Shown piece after piece: positions 11,563 through 22,104 of a stretch of DNA of 64,000 nucleotides. Origin of the DNA: Locusta migratoria. Taxonomy: Eukaryota > Arthropoda > Insecta > Orthoptera > Acrididae. Location: the NCBI GenBank assembly GCA_026315105.1, contig CM048750.1, forward strand, positions 75,568,297 through 75,632,296, given 5' to 3'. The notes under the pieces are model-generated. The model was given only the letters and a program-made list of their open reading frames with translations, ran no database searches and was not told the origin of the DNA. Made by a program: the position numbers and the translations under genes. Numbering within the stretch: position 1 is the stretch's first letter; each line of letters begins with the position of its first letter.

Positions 11563-11815
11563 TTAGAAACTTCTGTGAACAGCTGGATGGCGTGGCCATC
11601 GATATTCCACTCAATGCAGCGGTATCCAGCTTTTTGATGGAGCTTTTCGAAACGCCGATACTGCAGCTAGAACCTTGTAAAACTAAGGTCTGATACACTA
11701 CATCGACGATAAGGTATGTGGAGCCATGGTCAGGAACAGTTCGGTGACTTTCTAAAGCATCCGAACAGCCTCCATAGAACATCAACTTTGGGTTGAGATA
11801 GGAAAGGGCCAATAG
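11563..11815 (+). pseudogene. PLE fossil: reverse transcriptase motif B/C fragment
   Basis: Reading across frames gives FCEQLDGVAIDIPL and then SSFLMELFETP, matching the EQxDGVAMGxPLSP...FMExFE motif B region of the Penelope RTs in this window. This is followed by YIDDKVCG (motif C, YxDD retained) and SIRTASIEHQL. Several frameshifts and stops separate these blocks. The piece is too diverged to belong to either PLE-1 or PLE-2. Confidence 0.7.
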
Positions 11816-11866
11816 TTACATGTGCTACTTATGAAACATTATGATAACGTGGAACTCAGTTTGCGC

Positions 11867-11954
11867 AAATGCTTAAATGTTTGTAAATCTAATTGACCAA
11901 ACTGCTATGGTCATCAGTCCCAAGACTTCACTTAAACCAACTTCAACTAAGGAC

Positions 11955-12000
<46 letters not shown>

Positions 12001-12195
12001 TACACACACGCACACAAACCAACACCCGTGCCCAAGGGAAGACTCTAACCTCGGGCTGGAACGGCAAACTCCGCGTTGGAGTAGCCGAGCGTTTCAAGGT
12101 GCCTTGCTGCAGAGGTTCGAGTCCTCCCTGGGGCATGTGTGTGTGTGTGTTGTACTGAAGTAGCTTACAAACGTAGGGACTGCAATGAAGTTATG
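11867..12195. repeat. Two SINE-A copies in inverted head-to-head contact
   Basis: A reverse SINE-A (11867 to about 12072), with a CA tract near 11956-11995, meets a forward SINE-A (about 12073 to 12195) head to head. The forward copy has TTGGAGTAGCCGAGCG, the B-box GGTTCGAGTCCTCC and a truncated body. The duplicated head could fold into a hairpin. Confidence 0.75.
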
Positions 12196-12489
12196 TGCCT
12201 CAGATTTACTAACCGTTTGTACCAACAACCGAAATAAAGCATTCATACATGCACAAATTCAAAAATCATCACGCCAGCCAGAAAATAAAGACGATTAATG
12301 CCCTCATACCGCGTAAGACGAATACGTGTACCTTACCACCCCAGAGTCCAGATGCAACATCTGGAAAGCGTTCTGGTGAGCAATTAATAGTCCACCGGTG
12401 AAGTCACACCGGAAAAAAAGTATCGTCGGGTTCAGCCTTGCTGCCACACATCCTCAGGATGACGGAGAGAATATGTCGGATATTAAGGG

Positions 12490-12545
<56 letters not shown>

Positions 12546-12579
12546 ATAATGGCATAGAGAGTGAAACATGTCTGTACAA
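12196..12579. other. Unassigned sequence ending in long poly-A
   Basis: About 290 bp of unassigned sequence precede a poly-A run of ~50 at 12490-12541. This may be the 3' end of a retroposed RNA, but I recognise no source gene. Confidence 0.4.
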
Positions 12580-13400
12580 ATTCAGTAATATTATTTCGCC
12601 TGTCTTGTATCGATATGTGGATGTAAAATGTTACATGAACTTCTTTGAGTAACTACGACTATGGTTTACTCTGTTGTGTAACATCTCTGTCAAAGACTAT
12701 ATATGTGAGTAGTAACTGAACAGAAAGGGAGTCGGTGTGTAGCTCTGGTATTGAACGGACATACTTTGGTTGGCTGCTGAGGCAGCAAGTTTTGTACGAG
12801 CTGATGGAATAATTTAGAAATCTGATTTTCACAGACACAGTTCTGTCTTTAAAAGATTTTGTATCATTCATATATGTATCAGTCTGAGAAGATTTTTGTT
12901 GTTCTCCAATCATAAGGTTATCTAATCATTTTTGCTTATAATAATTGAGAAAGTTAAACTTCTTGTTTCACTTTTGTAGTTAGAAAGCTAACTCTCTTCC
13001 TTTCATTGAAAGTTTTTGACTATTAAAATCAAAGTATAGTATTGACTAGGCTGAGTTTGATTAACATATTTCTTTATCGGTGTGAGATTTAATGATAATA
13101 GTGACTGTTGTGCAATACTACACAGGAGAACAAGATACTAAGTTTTTGCAATCAGTCAGCGGGATAAATTCTGCAGTTGCATTATTAGAAGGTGATTTAT
13201 GGTTTTTCAGATTTCTCTCGCAGTCAGATGTATAGTGTAGTCAGTGAGCCTTATCCAGAGTACGTATTGTTCTTGCTTTGTTCAAAACATCCGTTGCGCT
13301 TTTAATCAGTTTAAACGCACTGTTTCGTAATTAACTGTGCAGGTATTAATATTGGAGCCATAACCAAACATAATTATAGTGTTAATGAATAATAAATGTA
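12580..13400 (+). repeat. Dispersed repeat R, copy 1
   Basis: Diverged but collinear with 25166-25999. Shared anchors include TTGTATCGATATGTG, GTAGTTAGAAA, the CTCGCAGTCA block near 13215 and 25765, and the CCGTTGCGC ... AATCAGTTT ... CACTGTTTC block at 13290-13325. It has no coding capacity. The class is unknown; a solo LTR or other non-coding retroelement part is possible. Confidence 0.6.
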
Positions 13401-13724
13401 TTTAACTAATCTTCAATCAGCTTGATTGAAAAGTTAGTTATCATGTTAATTACCAGATGATGATAATTATTAGTACTTAATTTAACATCAGATCATTTTC
13501 GAACGTGTAGCTTTAAAGCGGACCTCCTTTAGCTAGCTCACAATTGCCTAATTTCTTTAGCGACCCCGGTTTTCCCACCAAGCAACATACCAGTTTTAGT
13601 ACTTACAAAACGACATAGAAGAGTGACTCAGATCGCTCATATCGGGAAAAGGACAAAAAGGTCACACTTGCAATGGTGGGAAAACGTCGCATAGCATCTG
13701 TGTTGGAATGACTGGACGATCAAG

Positions 13725-14090
13725 CACAACCAGAATCACATAAACGGCACTGCAGGTTGGTACAGGCAGGCGCTGTGTGTGGCCTACCGGCCATGATAAA
13801 ATTCACCGACATGAAAATTTTTCCTGTGGAGAGAGCTACAACACCCGCTTGTTTAGAGGCGCTACAGACTTACACAAACACGACAATAACTTCGACAAGA
13901 AGGACGAAAACTTCGCGGTGAACGGATGCTGGATTAGCTTTCAGCAGCCAACGGCATGGAGTGAAACACTGCGGTAATGACCATGGAAAATCCGTCGTTC
14001 GCGCCGGATACATATAATTTGCGGCCGCGAGATCGACCGGTGCATCTTTGACAGTGGCAGCCACAGTTGCTGGCGGAACGGCACAGAAAT
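13725..14090 (+). pseudogene. PLE fossil: GIY-YIG C-terminus and 3' region
   Basis: HKRHCRLVQ, then after a frameshift TGHDKIHRHENF and YNTRLFRGATDLHKHDNN, then FDKKDENFAVNGCWI match the end of the PLE endonuclease (compare EAIEIYKHRDNFNRKEE and NDIW in PLE-1). After the stop the 3' untranslated part carries a decayed hammerhead. The upstream RT is absent. At least two frame breaks are visible. Confidence 0.75.
14045..14085 (+). ncRNA. Decayed hammerhead ribozyme motif
   Basis: Stem II can still form (GGCAGC 14056-14061 against GCTGGC 14069-14074, one mismatch) with a 7-nt loop and the extra T before the stem, as in PLE-1 and PLE-2. The catalytic core is damaged: CTTTGACAG in place of CTGAAGA, and GGAACGGC where GAAACGTC would be expected. 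Inactive. Confidence 0.55.
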
Positions 14091-15324
14091 CATCTAACTA
14101 ATGTCAGCCGAAGAGCCCGAGACGGAAATCAATAGGCAGTGAGTCAAGAAATGGCCACGAAAGCCTTGATACTTTCGCACTGGTTGCAAAAACGGTAAGA
14201 AGTTTTACAAAACGTGCAACTGATGGCAACGGAGAGACTAATCACGGGGAATTACGACGACCAATTAAGCGCCAGGTGTGCCTCGTAGAAATGTGAAGTT
14301 CACATTTTGATAAAAGCAGTATGCATCAGTAGCTAGATGAAGAAAACACTACATATGTATTCAAGACTCACCGAAAAATATTTCCTATATTTGTATACAC
14401 AATTGCTCATGTTATATACAGGTTCACCGCATTAACATAGTTCAGGGCGTTACTGGCTAATTAATTACCCTATCAGGTTACACGTCCAGTCTCAGGTCAC
14501 ATAATTGTGTGGTGGATCATCAAGATTGCCCCCACTCCGCCACCACGTACTCTCTTGAAACAATAACACTAGACGAGTTGCATGCTTTTTATCCTTTTAG
14601 GTCTGGACGCTGTATTTACATAAGATTAGGTGTGGTCATTAATTAAAGACACAATTTATTATTATTTCAGTTAGGTAAATTTTATTCATTCGAGAAGCCA
14701 GCGAAGATAAGCCTGCACCATAGTCAGATACGCAAGTATTCTCGACATTGGTATTATTTCGTCCCTAATCCCACAAATAAACAAATTTCTTATAGAAAAG
14801 TGAACTTGAAGCGTTTTACCGAAAAGTTTTGCATTAATTTTACAACACTTACACATTTTCAGAGACTATAACAAATTAGGATCCAAACAAATTAGCACAG
14901 TGCAAATTATAAACAAATTACGTATAATTTTACAACACGACGCTTTTGCAAACACATTAATGTTAAAAAAATACGTATTAACAAATTCTGAATAATACTG
15001 ATTTTTCAGAATGTCATGCCAGGCACTTAAATGTGATTTGCAGTGTATCCCTTGTAGATGTATCCAAATATGGGCTATGTTCATAAAGATTATCACAGTT
15101 GTGTTAAAAAACACAGCAGTAACCAGAGAAAAACGAGGTGGTGTACGGTTGATCCCTTTTCTAGAGGATCACATTACGCTTGCTGACTACTCAGGTATGG
15201 CTGACAAATGTGGGGAGTTGTTAATGGAACACTGCAGCTTCCTTGAATTCGAAAGATTGAAACATACCTACCATTGCAGACCATTGAAATAAATTAAATG
15301 ACGAAGTTTAAAATTTTTGCTAGG
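14091..15324. other. No feature recognised
   Basis: AT-rich sequence. Short frames such as 15011-15292 have no motif and no family resemblance that I can see. Confidence 0.45.
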
Positions 15325-15375
15325 CCGTGATTCGAACCCGGATTTCTCGCTTTGGGGAAGCAATCATGTTAACCA
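15325..15375 (-). repeat. tRNA-like SINE head fragment
   Basis: The minus strand carries a B-box-like GGGTTCGAATCACGG about 30 nt downstream of TTAACATGATTGC. Only a head-sized piece remains. Confidence 0.4.
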
Positions 15376-15484
15376 ATTATTATTATTTTCTTTTCATTCC
15401 TCGTAATTCCTCTTGTAGCCTTTCCTTGCTCTCACGTATAGTGACTTCATCGGTGAGCTTCGTAGCTGTACTGTGGCTGCAAGA

Positions 15485-15844
15485 TCAAAAACAGCTATTA
15501 ATTTGAAATAAAAGTTTGTCTCTACTTCCTTTATTCAGTGTTTCCTTTAACTGATGTCCTATTGGGTGTTTGGTGCTTGGTTTCCCCTCACGTATCATCT
15601 TCTGCTGTACGCAGCCCACCCATTGAGTTCTTCTACTCTTCAGCTTCTGTAAGACTGTTAGCTGGTGCACCAAAATGTAGAATTCCTCGTTCGTCCTCAT
15701 TCTCAATTCTCCTTTACATATGATAGGTCTCCATATGTTTCTCATCCTTCTATTTAAAATAACATTTGATTTTTTTTCTCTTTTTGCCATTCTAGAGATT
15801 TCTGAACCATACATGCCGGCAGTGAGTGTCACTGTCTTGTTCAT
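15485..15844 (-). pseudogene. LINE ORF2 C-terminal fossil
   Basis: The open frame reads MYGSEISRMAKREKKS, then RMRNIWRPI and RMRTNEEFYIL, then KLKSRRTQWVGCVQ and REGKP. This is the region after the RT of many arthropod LINEs (typical form LYGSETWTM..., RxNEELY..., KxRRLxWxGHV). It is 119 residues long with no catalytic RT motifs. Related to LINE-B below or to a sister family. Confidence 0.65.
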
Positions 15845-17183
15845 ACTTACCTTCTTGTTAGCTGATTTCTGATTTCGAGCAGAGTCACCCAGAGGGAATA
15901 CGTGCAGCTATTATGTTAGGCAATCAGACAGACCGGTATGGCTATACATTATTTTTTTGTAATACGGCTTTTGAAACTAACTCAAAAATGGGGTAAGTAT
16001 GGGAGGCTGGTATACATGTTCTGGACGCAAGCATCAAGCGCAGAAAAACGACGATATTGACCAGGAAAAGCACACGGACGATAACGCTACAGGTACATTT
16101 AATCTGCTGACACGCGTTGGGTCTAAAATGCAACTAGCAATGGAGAACGAAAATGTGACAACGCTGCCATTTCGTGCCGATGAAAAGAAAAATTTGCATG
16201 TAGACATCTGGCAAAGAATCTCAAACAGAAAGACACAGGCAATTTGTTAACGAGTGGCTGCGAATAATAAAATAATTAATTTGATGTATAGTCCAGTTAC
16301 TGCAATAAAATTGGTAAGCAAATATGTACAATTAATTAATTACCAACCATTTGTTTTACAGTTAACGTACAGAACATGTGACCGACATTAAATTATGATG
16401 ATAAAGGTCACGTTAAAATGAGCACAATGAGCACAGTTTTACTTATTACAATACAGTGTCAAAGAATCAAATAAAATAAACATACAAGCCCCGAGTGGCG
16501 GTGTATTATTGTTACACTATAACGTATGTATTTATTGTTACTTTACTATTATTATGACGTACGCTGAACTTAAAATAAAAATCGCTCACCATCTTTCTAG
16601 GAGACCCTCAATATCCCGCCACGCATTGGCTGTCTTTCTGTTTGCACCCTAGTATAGTGTTGTTCATTCTGTTCTGATAATCTTTACATGCCGTGATACC
16701 CGATGGAAATGTCTTTAAGAATTGAAATAACGGTAGAAATTTTTGTGTCTCCATCCGAAGAAATGTGGTTTTTGGAGATACTCTTTATGAACTGCTTGTA
16801 AATCGGGTATTTGGAAGTTTTGTTTGATGAATGAATTCTTCGCGAAACGTAGGCTACCGTCTTTTTCCGCAAAATCTTTTTTGTTGGACCGAATGAAAAC
16901 TGCGAGCACATCGTTACATTTCTCTGTATTGCAGAATAACAGATTTACTTATTATTATTAAAATCTTCTCAGATCTTCATTTCTGTACAAGAACAAGATC
17001 GCTGGAGAAGATGGTAATCAAGAATTGTGAGAAGTAGCAAATTACACAGTTAAAATCTCCGTTCCTCCTCATATAAACATTTCCAACACTACGTATTTGT
17101 GTCAATCTTCCATTGTTACATCTCATCATCCCCTCCCCTTTCTCTGTTGATCTCCATTCTCTCCCATCGCCTTCTGTCTCCTG

Positions 17184-17214
<31 letters not shown>

Positions 17215-18156
17215 AATCTCCTCCTCTCCTATGTGTCTTCCCTCTACTCCAACTTCTTCTCCTCTCTCGATTCATCTTCCCGCCGGTTCACTGAACGTCT
17301 CGTATTCCTCTTCTTCGTCTATCTCCTTCTACCCCTATCCATGAAAAATTACATATATATGCCAATTTTCATGGTGGTCTGGCAAATGCGGTCGAAACAT
17401 GTTGTTATGTACCAACGGCCAAGCAATATGCTGTTCGTTATGAAGTATAAAAACTTTCTGTATGGAAACACATGTGACAACTTCCAGGGTGATAGTTCCA
17501 ACGATGTTGAAGGCTATTGTAAGGTACACCCCAGAATATACAACATAAAATAATAATAATAATAAAAAAAACATGAAAACATCCATACATATTTGGCTAA
17601 CTTTCATGGTGATCGTCAATCTATGATACGGTGTATTGATCAGTGAAAAGTCTGCTGCCAACTACCTTCTGCCATGCACATAGTGCCTTGCACAGTAGAA
17701 AAACATTCATACACGTTTTCTATAGTTATTGCTCAATTGTAAGTCAGTTTTCAGGTACTTACCGAAATGCATCATACGGTAGCTTGCGGAGAGTAAAAAC
17801 CTTATCAATCGAAAAATACATTTATGTGAATAATTTCCTAGTGATTCGTCAAGCCAATTATGTCGTTCTTCTCATCAGTTGTGATCAAGAGTAAAAACGA
17901 AAATAATGATTTTTTTTCAGATTGTTCAAATTTTCAGTCTCTCTATTGTAATTGTTCCATTTACTTCTGAAAACATACACAGGATTATAACGAAAAAAGT
18001 TACGAATTTCATCGTAGTAATAGTCATTTACGGCCTTAAGGTTCTCAGACATCCCATAAAAATCACTTCCATTTTTCCCTGAGTTGAGAGAAGTTTTCCT
18101 GGCAACTTTCCCACTTTTTCTTCCCGTAAAAACGCTGCTCTTTTACGAAAATTTAC
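15845..18156. other. No gene recognised; CT-rich low complexity
   Basis: Positions 17180-17240 hold a poly-C/(CT)n tract and the surrounding 17100-17340 is pyrimidine-rich, which explains the Ser/Leu/Pro-rich frames there. Elsewhere nothing recognisable. Confidence 0.5.
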
Positions 18157-18385
18157 CGAGTGAGGTGATGTAGAGGTTAGTACACTGGACTCGTGTTCAG
18201 GAGAACCGCCTCCGGACATCCACATTTTCTGTTATTTCCCCAAATCACTCCAGGCAAATTTCGCGACTGATCGTTCGAAAATACACAATCGATTTACATC
18301 TCAATCCCTAGCAAAACAAACTGCCCGTCATTAATTACTACGCTGTGACGGGACGTTAAATCCTTTTCTTTCCTTCCTAAGAAAC
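18157..18385 (+). repeat. SINE-C, tRNA-headed, diverged
   Basis: GGTGATGTAGAGGTTAGTAC resembles an A-box tRNA head. It is followed by ACTGGACTCGTGTTCAGGAG, a weak B-box, ATTTCCCCAAATCACTCCAGG and a tail ending GACGGGACGTTAAATCCT. The body differs from SINE-A and SINE-B, so this is a third family. Diverged, no clear TSD. Confidence 0.65.
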
Positions 18386-20206
18386 CCTTTTCCCCTTCCT
18401 CTTTTTTCTTTTCTACTAGCGAATACGATCAAGCCATTGTCATTAAATTGATGTGCGATGTGCTTAGCCACCAACAGCACTTAATTTTACGGATAAAATG
18501 TGTCAATAACCAAGCATACCTATACTATGAGAGGCAGCCTTTACTCAGATTGTACTTAATGGAAATAGCATAATCGGCATCAGTTTAAGTATGCAGACAG
18601 TTAATTTTCAGGTAAGTGCAAATAATTTGTATATTATCATTGGTATTGGCATTGGGTACCTCTAAAAAGGGACTAGCGTAACTTTTAAGGAATACATTTT
18701 ATCGTGTGTGAGTCCTCACCTACATCGTCATTTTTCATTCCGCGGAACAATTTATTACTCAGAACAATTATTATGACCACAATAAAAAGATCAGAATGAA
18801 TAAACACCACCACCAACAATTTATAGATTATTAATCAGTTATAAAACTGAACATTATAACGTAGATATTACTGACAGGTTTCGAATCCCAGAAATCAAAC
18901 TAAGTGAAGGTGAAAACTGGCTTTAATCCAAGATATTAATGAAAAAATTCAGCGCCTTGGCAGGATGAATCGTAAGATTAACAATTTTTATCAGTAGAGA
19001 TACACAAATTTTTGGTATAAGAAGAAAGTCACCGTAGCTGTGTCTCCAAACTGTTTAGAGCACACAAAAATTTACAAGTAAAATGAATTACAAGGAAAGA
19101 TAATAAAACTTTATTACTCCAAAACAAGTCCAGACGTTGAACACCATTTTAAAATACAGTAGACCAATGAGTCATGGCACGAGTAGGGCTTACTGCATAT
19201 TTCACACACAATTTTCTGGTGGATTAAATTTAGGAACAAGAAAGTTGTAATATGTACAGCTGTTAAAGACAAACAAGATGATCCTGTACAATTCCTCAGA
19301 AGCGTTATTACTCTGTTCGAAAATCTGAGATACCTGGAGAATAGAAATAGTCTAGCAACAACGATAATAGCAATGATTGTCTTCTGAATGAAAAAGGCTT
19401 TCCAACACGTTTAATTATGCAGGCGTTCACAAGCTGTTCTAGAAACTTTTTTCAGTATGGTTCTATGGTTCGAGCAAATAACTCAAGTCATATTCTCTTA
19501 CGTCAATTCCTTTGATTACTGTTAGTTCCCTGTAATTTATCCGCAATATAAATGGCAATTAACAGACAAAAATACTGTATTCCTCGCCGAGAACTTAGAA
19601 AAAGAGTCAAAACACAACAATTCAGTAATTCATTTAGACAGAAGAGATGTAAACTGCAGTATCTAGCGGGTAGAACTGTAGAACAGGTTACTCAGAATTT
19701 CGCAATCAAAAACAAATAAATTATTTAGGTTATAACGATACTTATTTTAATACTGGTTACTAATTGAATAGATTTTGTTAGTGTGATCGTAAAATTTAGC
19801 ATTAAAGTTTTCAATTTTTGTGTATTTTTTATGTTTTGGCGCAATAAAATTTTCTTCTAGCGAATTAGTACAGTGTATCCCTTCATTGTGTTTTAGTATT
19901 TGCAAAATGAGTGTAAATTTTAATTAGTTGTCACTATAACTATCCACTTATTTGTTTACAAACAGCTGCGATTAGGCCAGAATTTCGCTTCCTCTTATAT
20001 TCTGGTAATTTAATTTACCCTCAATAAAGTATTTTTTCTACCATGAGTGAAAAATGCTTGACTTGCTATAGAATAGATGGCTCCGAGGTTATCCATTCGG
20101 TGACTATTGAGACAAGGGAAATAGAGAAGTGGATCAGGCTCAACAATGGTTCAGTTGGATATGTTGTAGAGATGGGGAGGATCGCAACAGGAGGGAATGA
20201 TAGATT
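18386..20206. other. No feature recognised
   Basis: AT-rich DNA, no supported gene, repeat family or RNA. Confidence 0.45.
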
Positions 20207-20207
20207 C

Positions 20208-20304
20208 AAATGTTCAAATGTTTGTAAATCTATCGGACCAAACTGCGTGGTAATCAGTCCGCAGCTTACAAACTACTTAAACTAAAATAACCTAACCTAT
20301 AGAC

Positions 20305-20341
<37 letters not shown>

Positions 20342-20447
20342 ACACACACCCATGCCCCAGGAAGGACTCGAACCTCCGAGGGCGAGCAACCGTGCGCTCC
20401 ACATCGAGGGCGATGCGCTTTAGACCGCTCGGCTACTCCACCGCGGC
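20208..20447 (-). repeat. SINE-A with (CA)n linker
   Basis: Complete and reverse oriented, with the CA tract at about 20306-20348 in the same place as in the copy at 11254. Short direct repeat GATAGAT flanks it (20198-20204 and 20452-20458). Confidence 0.88.
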
Positions 20448-20458
20448 GGAAGATAGAT

Positions 20459-21014
20459 ACCTGCAGGCTGAGATATATTATGCGCGGAAAGATAAGGACA
20501 GTTGAAGGCGGGGGATGGGTGAAGGGAAGTGGGAAGGGGCGACAGGTCGCAGAAAAGCGAGAAATTCATCGGACAGTTTTGTATAGAAAGTTAAAAAAAA
20601 GTATTACTTGCTTCTTCAGCTGAATATCAGACAGATGTTGAAGTATACTTGGCATAACAAAATATTTGTAGAAAAGTCTATAAGAATGAAGGGAATTCAG
20701 TAAAGAACTTTTTTATGTTAGAAAGTTCACATGGCAATAAGAATGTAGGGACGTCAGTAAAGAAAAGGAACGTTGGTAGTTCACATTTCAGAGGATTAGG
20801 TCAATTTCAGCAAGATGAATTAGGTTCACAATACCAGCTCAACAATTTTTTTAAACCTAGTGCTTGTCTGAGTTAAACGATTCAAATATTCATTCTATAA
20901 AGACTTTACCATTGATGTCACCTTGTTTATTGTGGGTGAACTGGGCAACAGATTTAACAAAAATACTGAGAACAGTGTTGAAAGGGACATATCCTAGATT
21001 GTATCAGAATGAAA
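20459..21014. other. No feature recognised
   Basis: Purine-rich start, then AT-rich unassigned sequence up to the PLE-2 target site. Confidence 0.45.
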
Positions 21015-21028
21015 ACATATCAATGTAG
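21015..21028. repeat. Left target-site duplication of PLE-2
   Basis: ACATATCAATGTAG is repeated at 24566-24579, a perfect 14 bp duplication bounding the element. Confidence 0.88.
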
Positions 21029-21068
21029 TTCAAAGAAGTTTCGGGCGTGCAGCCGCATAAAGTTTTCT

Positions 21069-21115
21069 TCTTCTAATATTTCGGCTGAGAAACGTTCAGC
21101 CATCTTCAGAGACGA
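21069..21115 (-). ncRNA. Hammerhead ribozyme motif, PLE-2 inverted arm
   Basis: Reverse-complement twin of 24448-24494, with the core complement TCTTCAG at 21103-21109 and AATATTTC at 21075-21082. Confidence 0.78.
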
Positions 21116-21271
21116 GTCGAAGACTGACGCTCCAGCACACGCTTCGTGATTATATACGCGCGGGCCGCGCTACTGCGCATGCGGCCACAGATACGACAAG
21201 GCGCCAAAGACGTTACTCGGCGGCAAGGAAGTACCCGTGTATGTAAATTATGTCTGTGGCTGCATGATCGA

Positions 21272-22082
21272 TTACTGCGGAGATATCGATGTATTATTAT
21301 CTGTGCTGTGGTGGCGTCTTTGTAAATTTATTAAAGAAAGTGCCGGATTCCATGATTTATCTAAAGTGAAGCCACTGTCCCTGTTAATCAAATTCGTCCC
21401 CAAACGAATTTCTATTGCTTCTTTCACTACTGAGTCCCAGAAAGATGAAGTGGAAGCTAAAATTTTGACGTTTTCGTACGTCATGGAGTGACCAGTATCA
21501 ATACAGTGCTCTGCCACTGCCGATTTATTTGATTGTAAAAGACGGGTATATCTCTGGTGTTCCGTGCATCTTTCCTGCACTGTACGTGTCGTCTGTCCTA
21601 TGTACGAAAGGCCATATTCACATGGGATCTTGTAAACCCCGGCCTTCCGGAGCTCCAAATCATCCTTGTTAGAACCCAAAAGTGCTGCTGTCTTTGGTGG
21701 GGGTCGAAAAATCACTTTAACATCGTGTTTGTTCATAATCCGTCCGATTTTCGAAGACAGGCTCCCAACATATGGCAGAAAAGCCATAGATTTAAAACTT
21801 TTTGTATTAACTTCCATATTCTTTTCGTGTACCGTTGGCTTTGTACGTAGTGCCTTATGTATCTGTTGTGGAGAGTACCCGTTTGCTTCAAAGACTCTCT
21901 TCAGGTGTAGAAGCTCGTCCTGCAGACTGCTCTCATCAGCAATGACGTGTGCTCTATGGACCAGTGTTCTAAGAACACTCATCGTCTGGGATGGATGATG
22001 ACAGCTATTTGCATGTAAGTATAAATCAGTATGCGTAGGTTTCCTATATACTGAATGTCCCAAGGTGCCATCGTCTTTACGT
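21272..22082 (-). pseudogene. PLE-2 inverted-arm endonuclease fragment
   Basis: About 270 residues from just after the RT core to the natural stop, open throughout. Compared with the plus arm it reads MEVNTKS for MEDDTKS, LRKAGVYK for LRKDGVYK and CEYG for CECG, so one cysteine of the GIY-YIG linker is lost. The RT is absent, so it is a by-product of insertion. Confidence 0.88.
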
Positions 22083-22104
22083 ACATTTTATAAAATTGAC
22101 TTCC

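Noticed and set aside
11900..12160. Long frames through CA/TG tracts
   Set aside because: They code only His/Thr or Cys/Val repeats from the microsatellite and SINE heads.
17099..17553. 146-residue frame rich in Ser, Leu and Pro
   Set aside because: The first half is a translated CT-rich tract. The rest has no motif.
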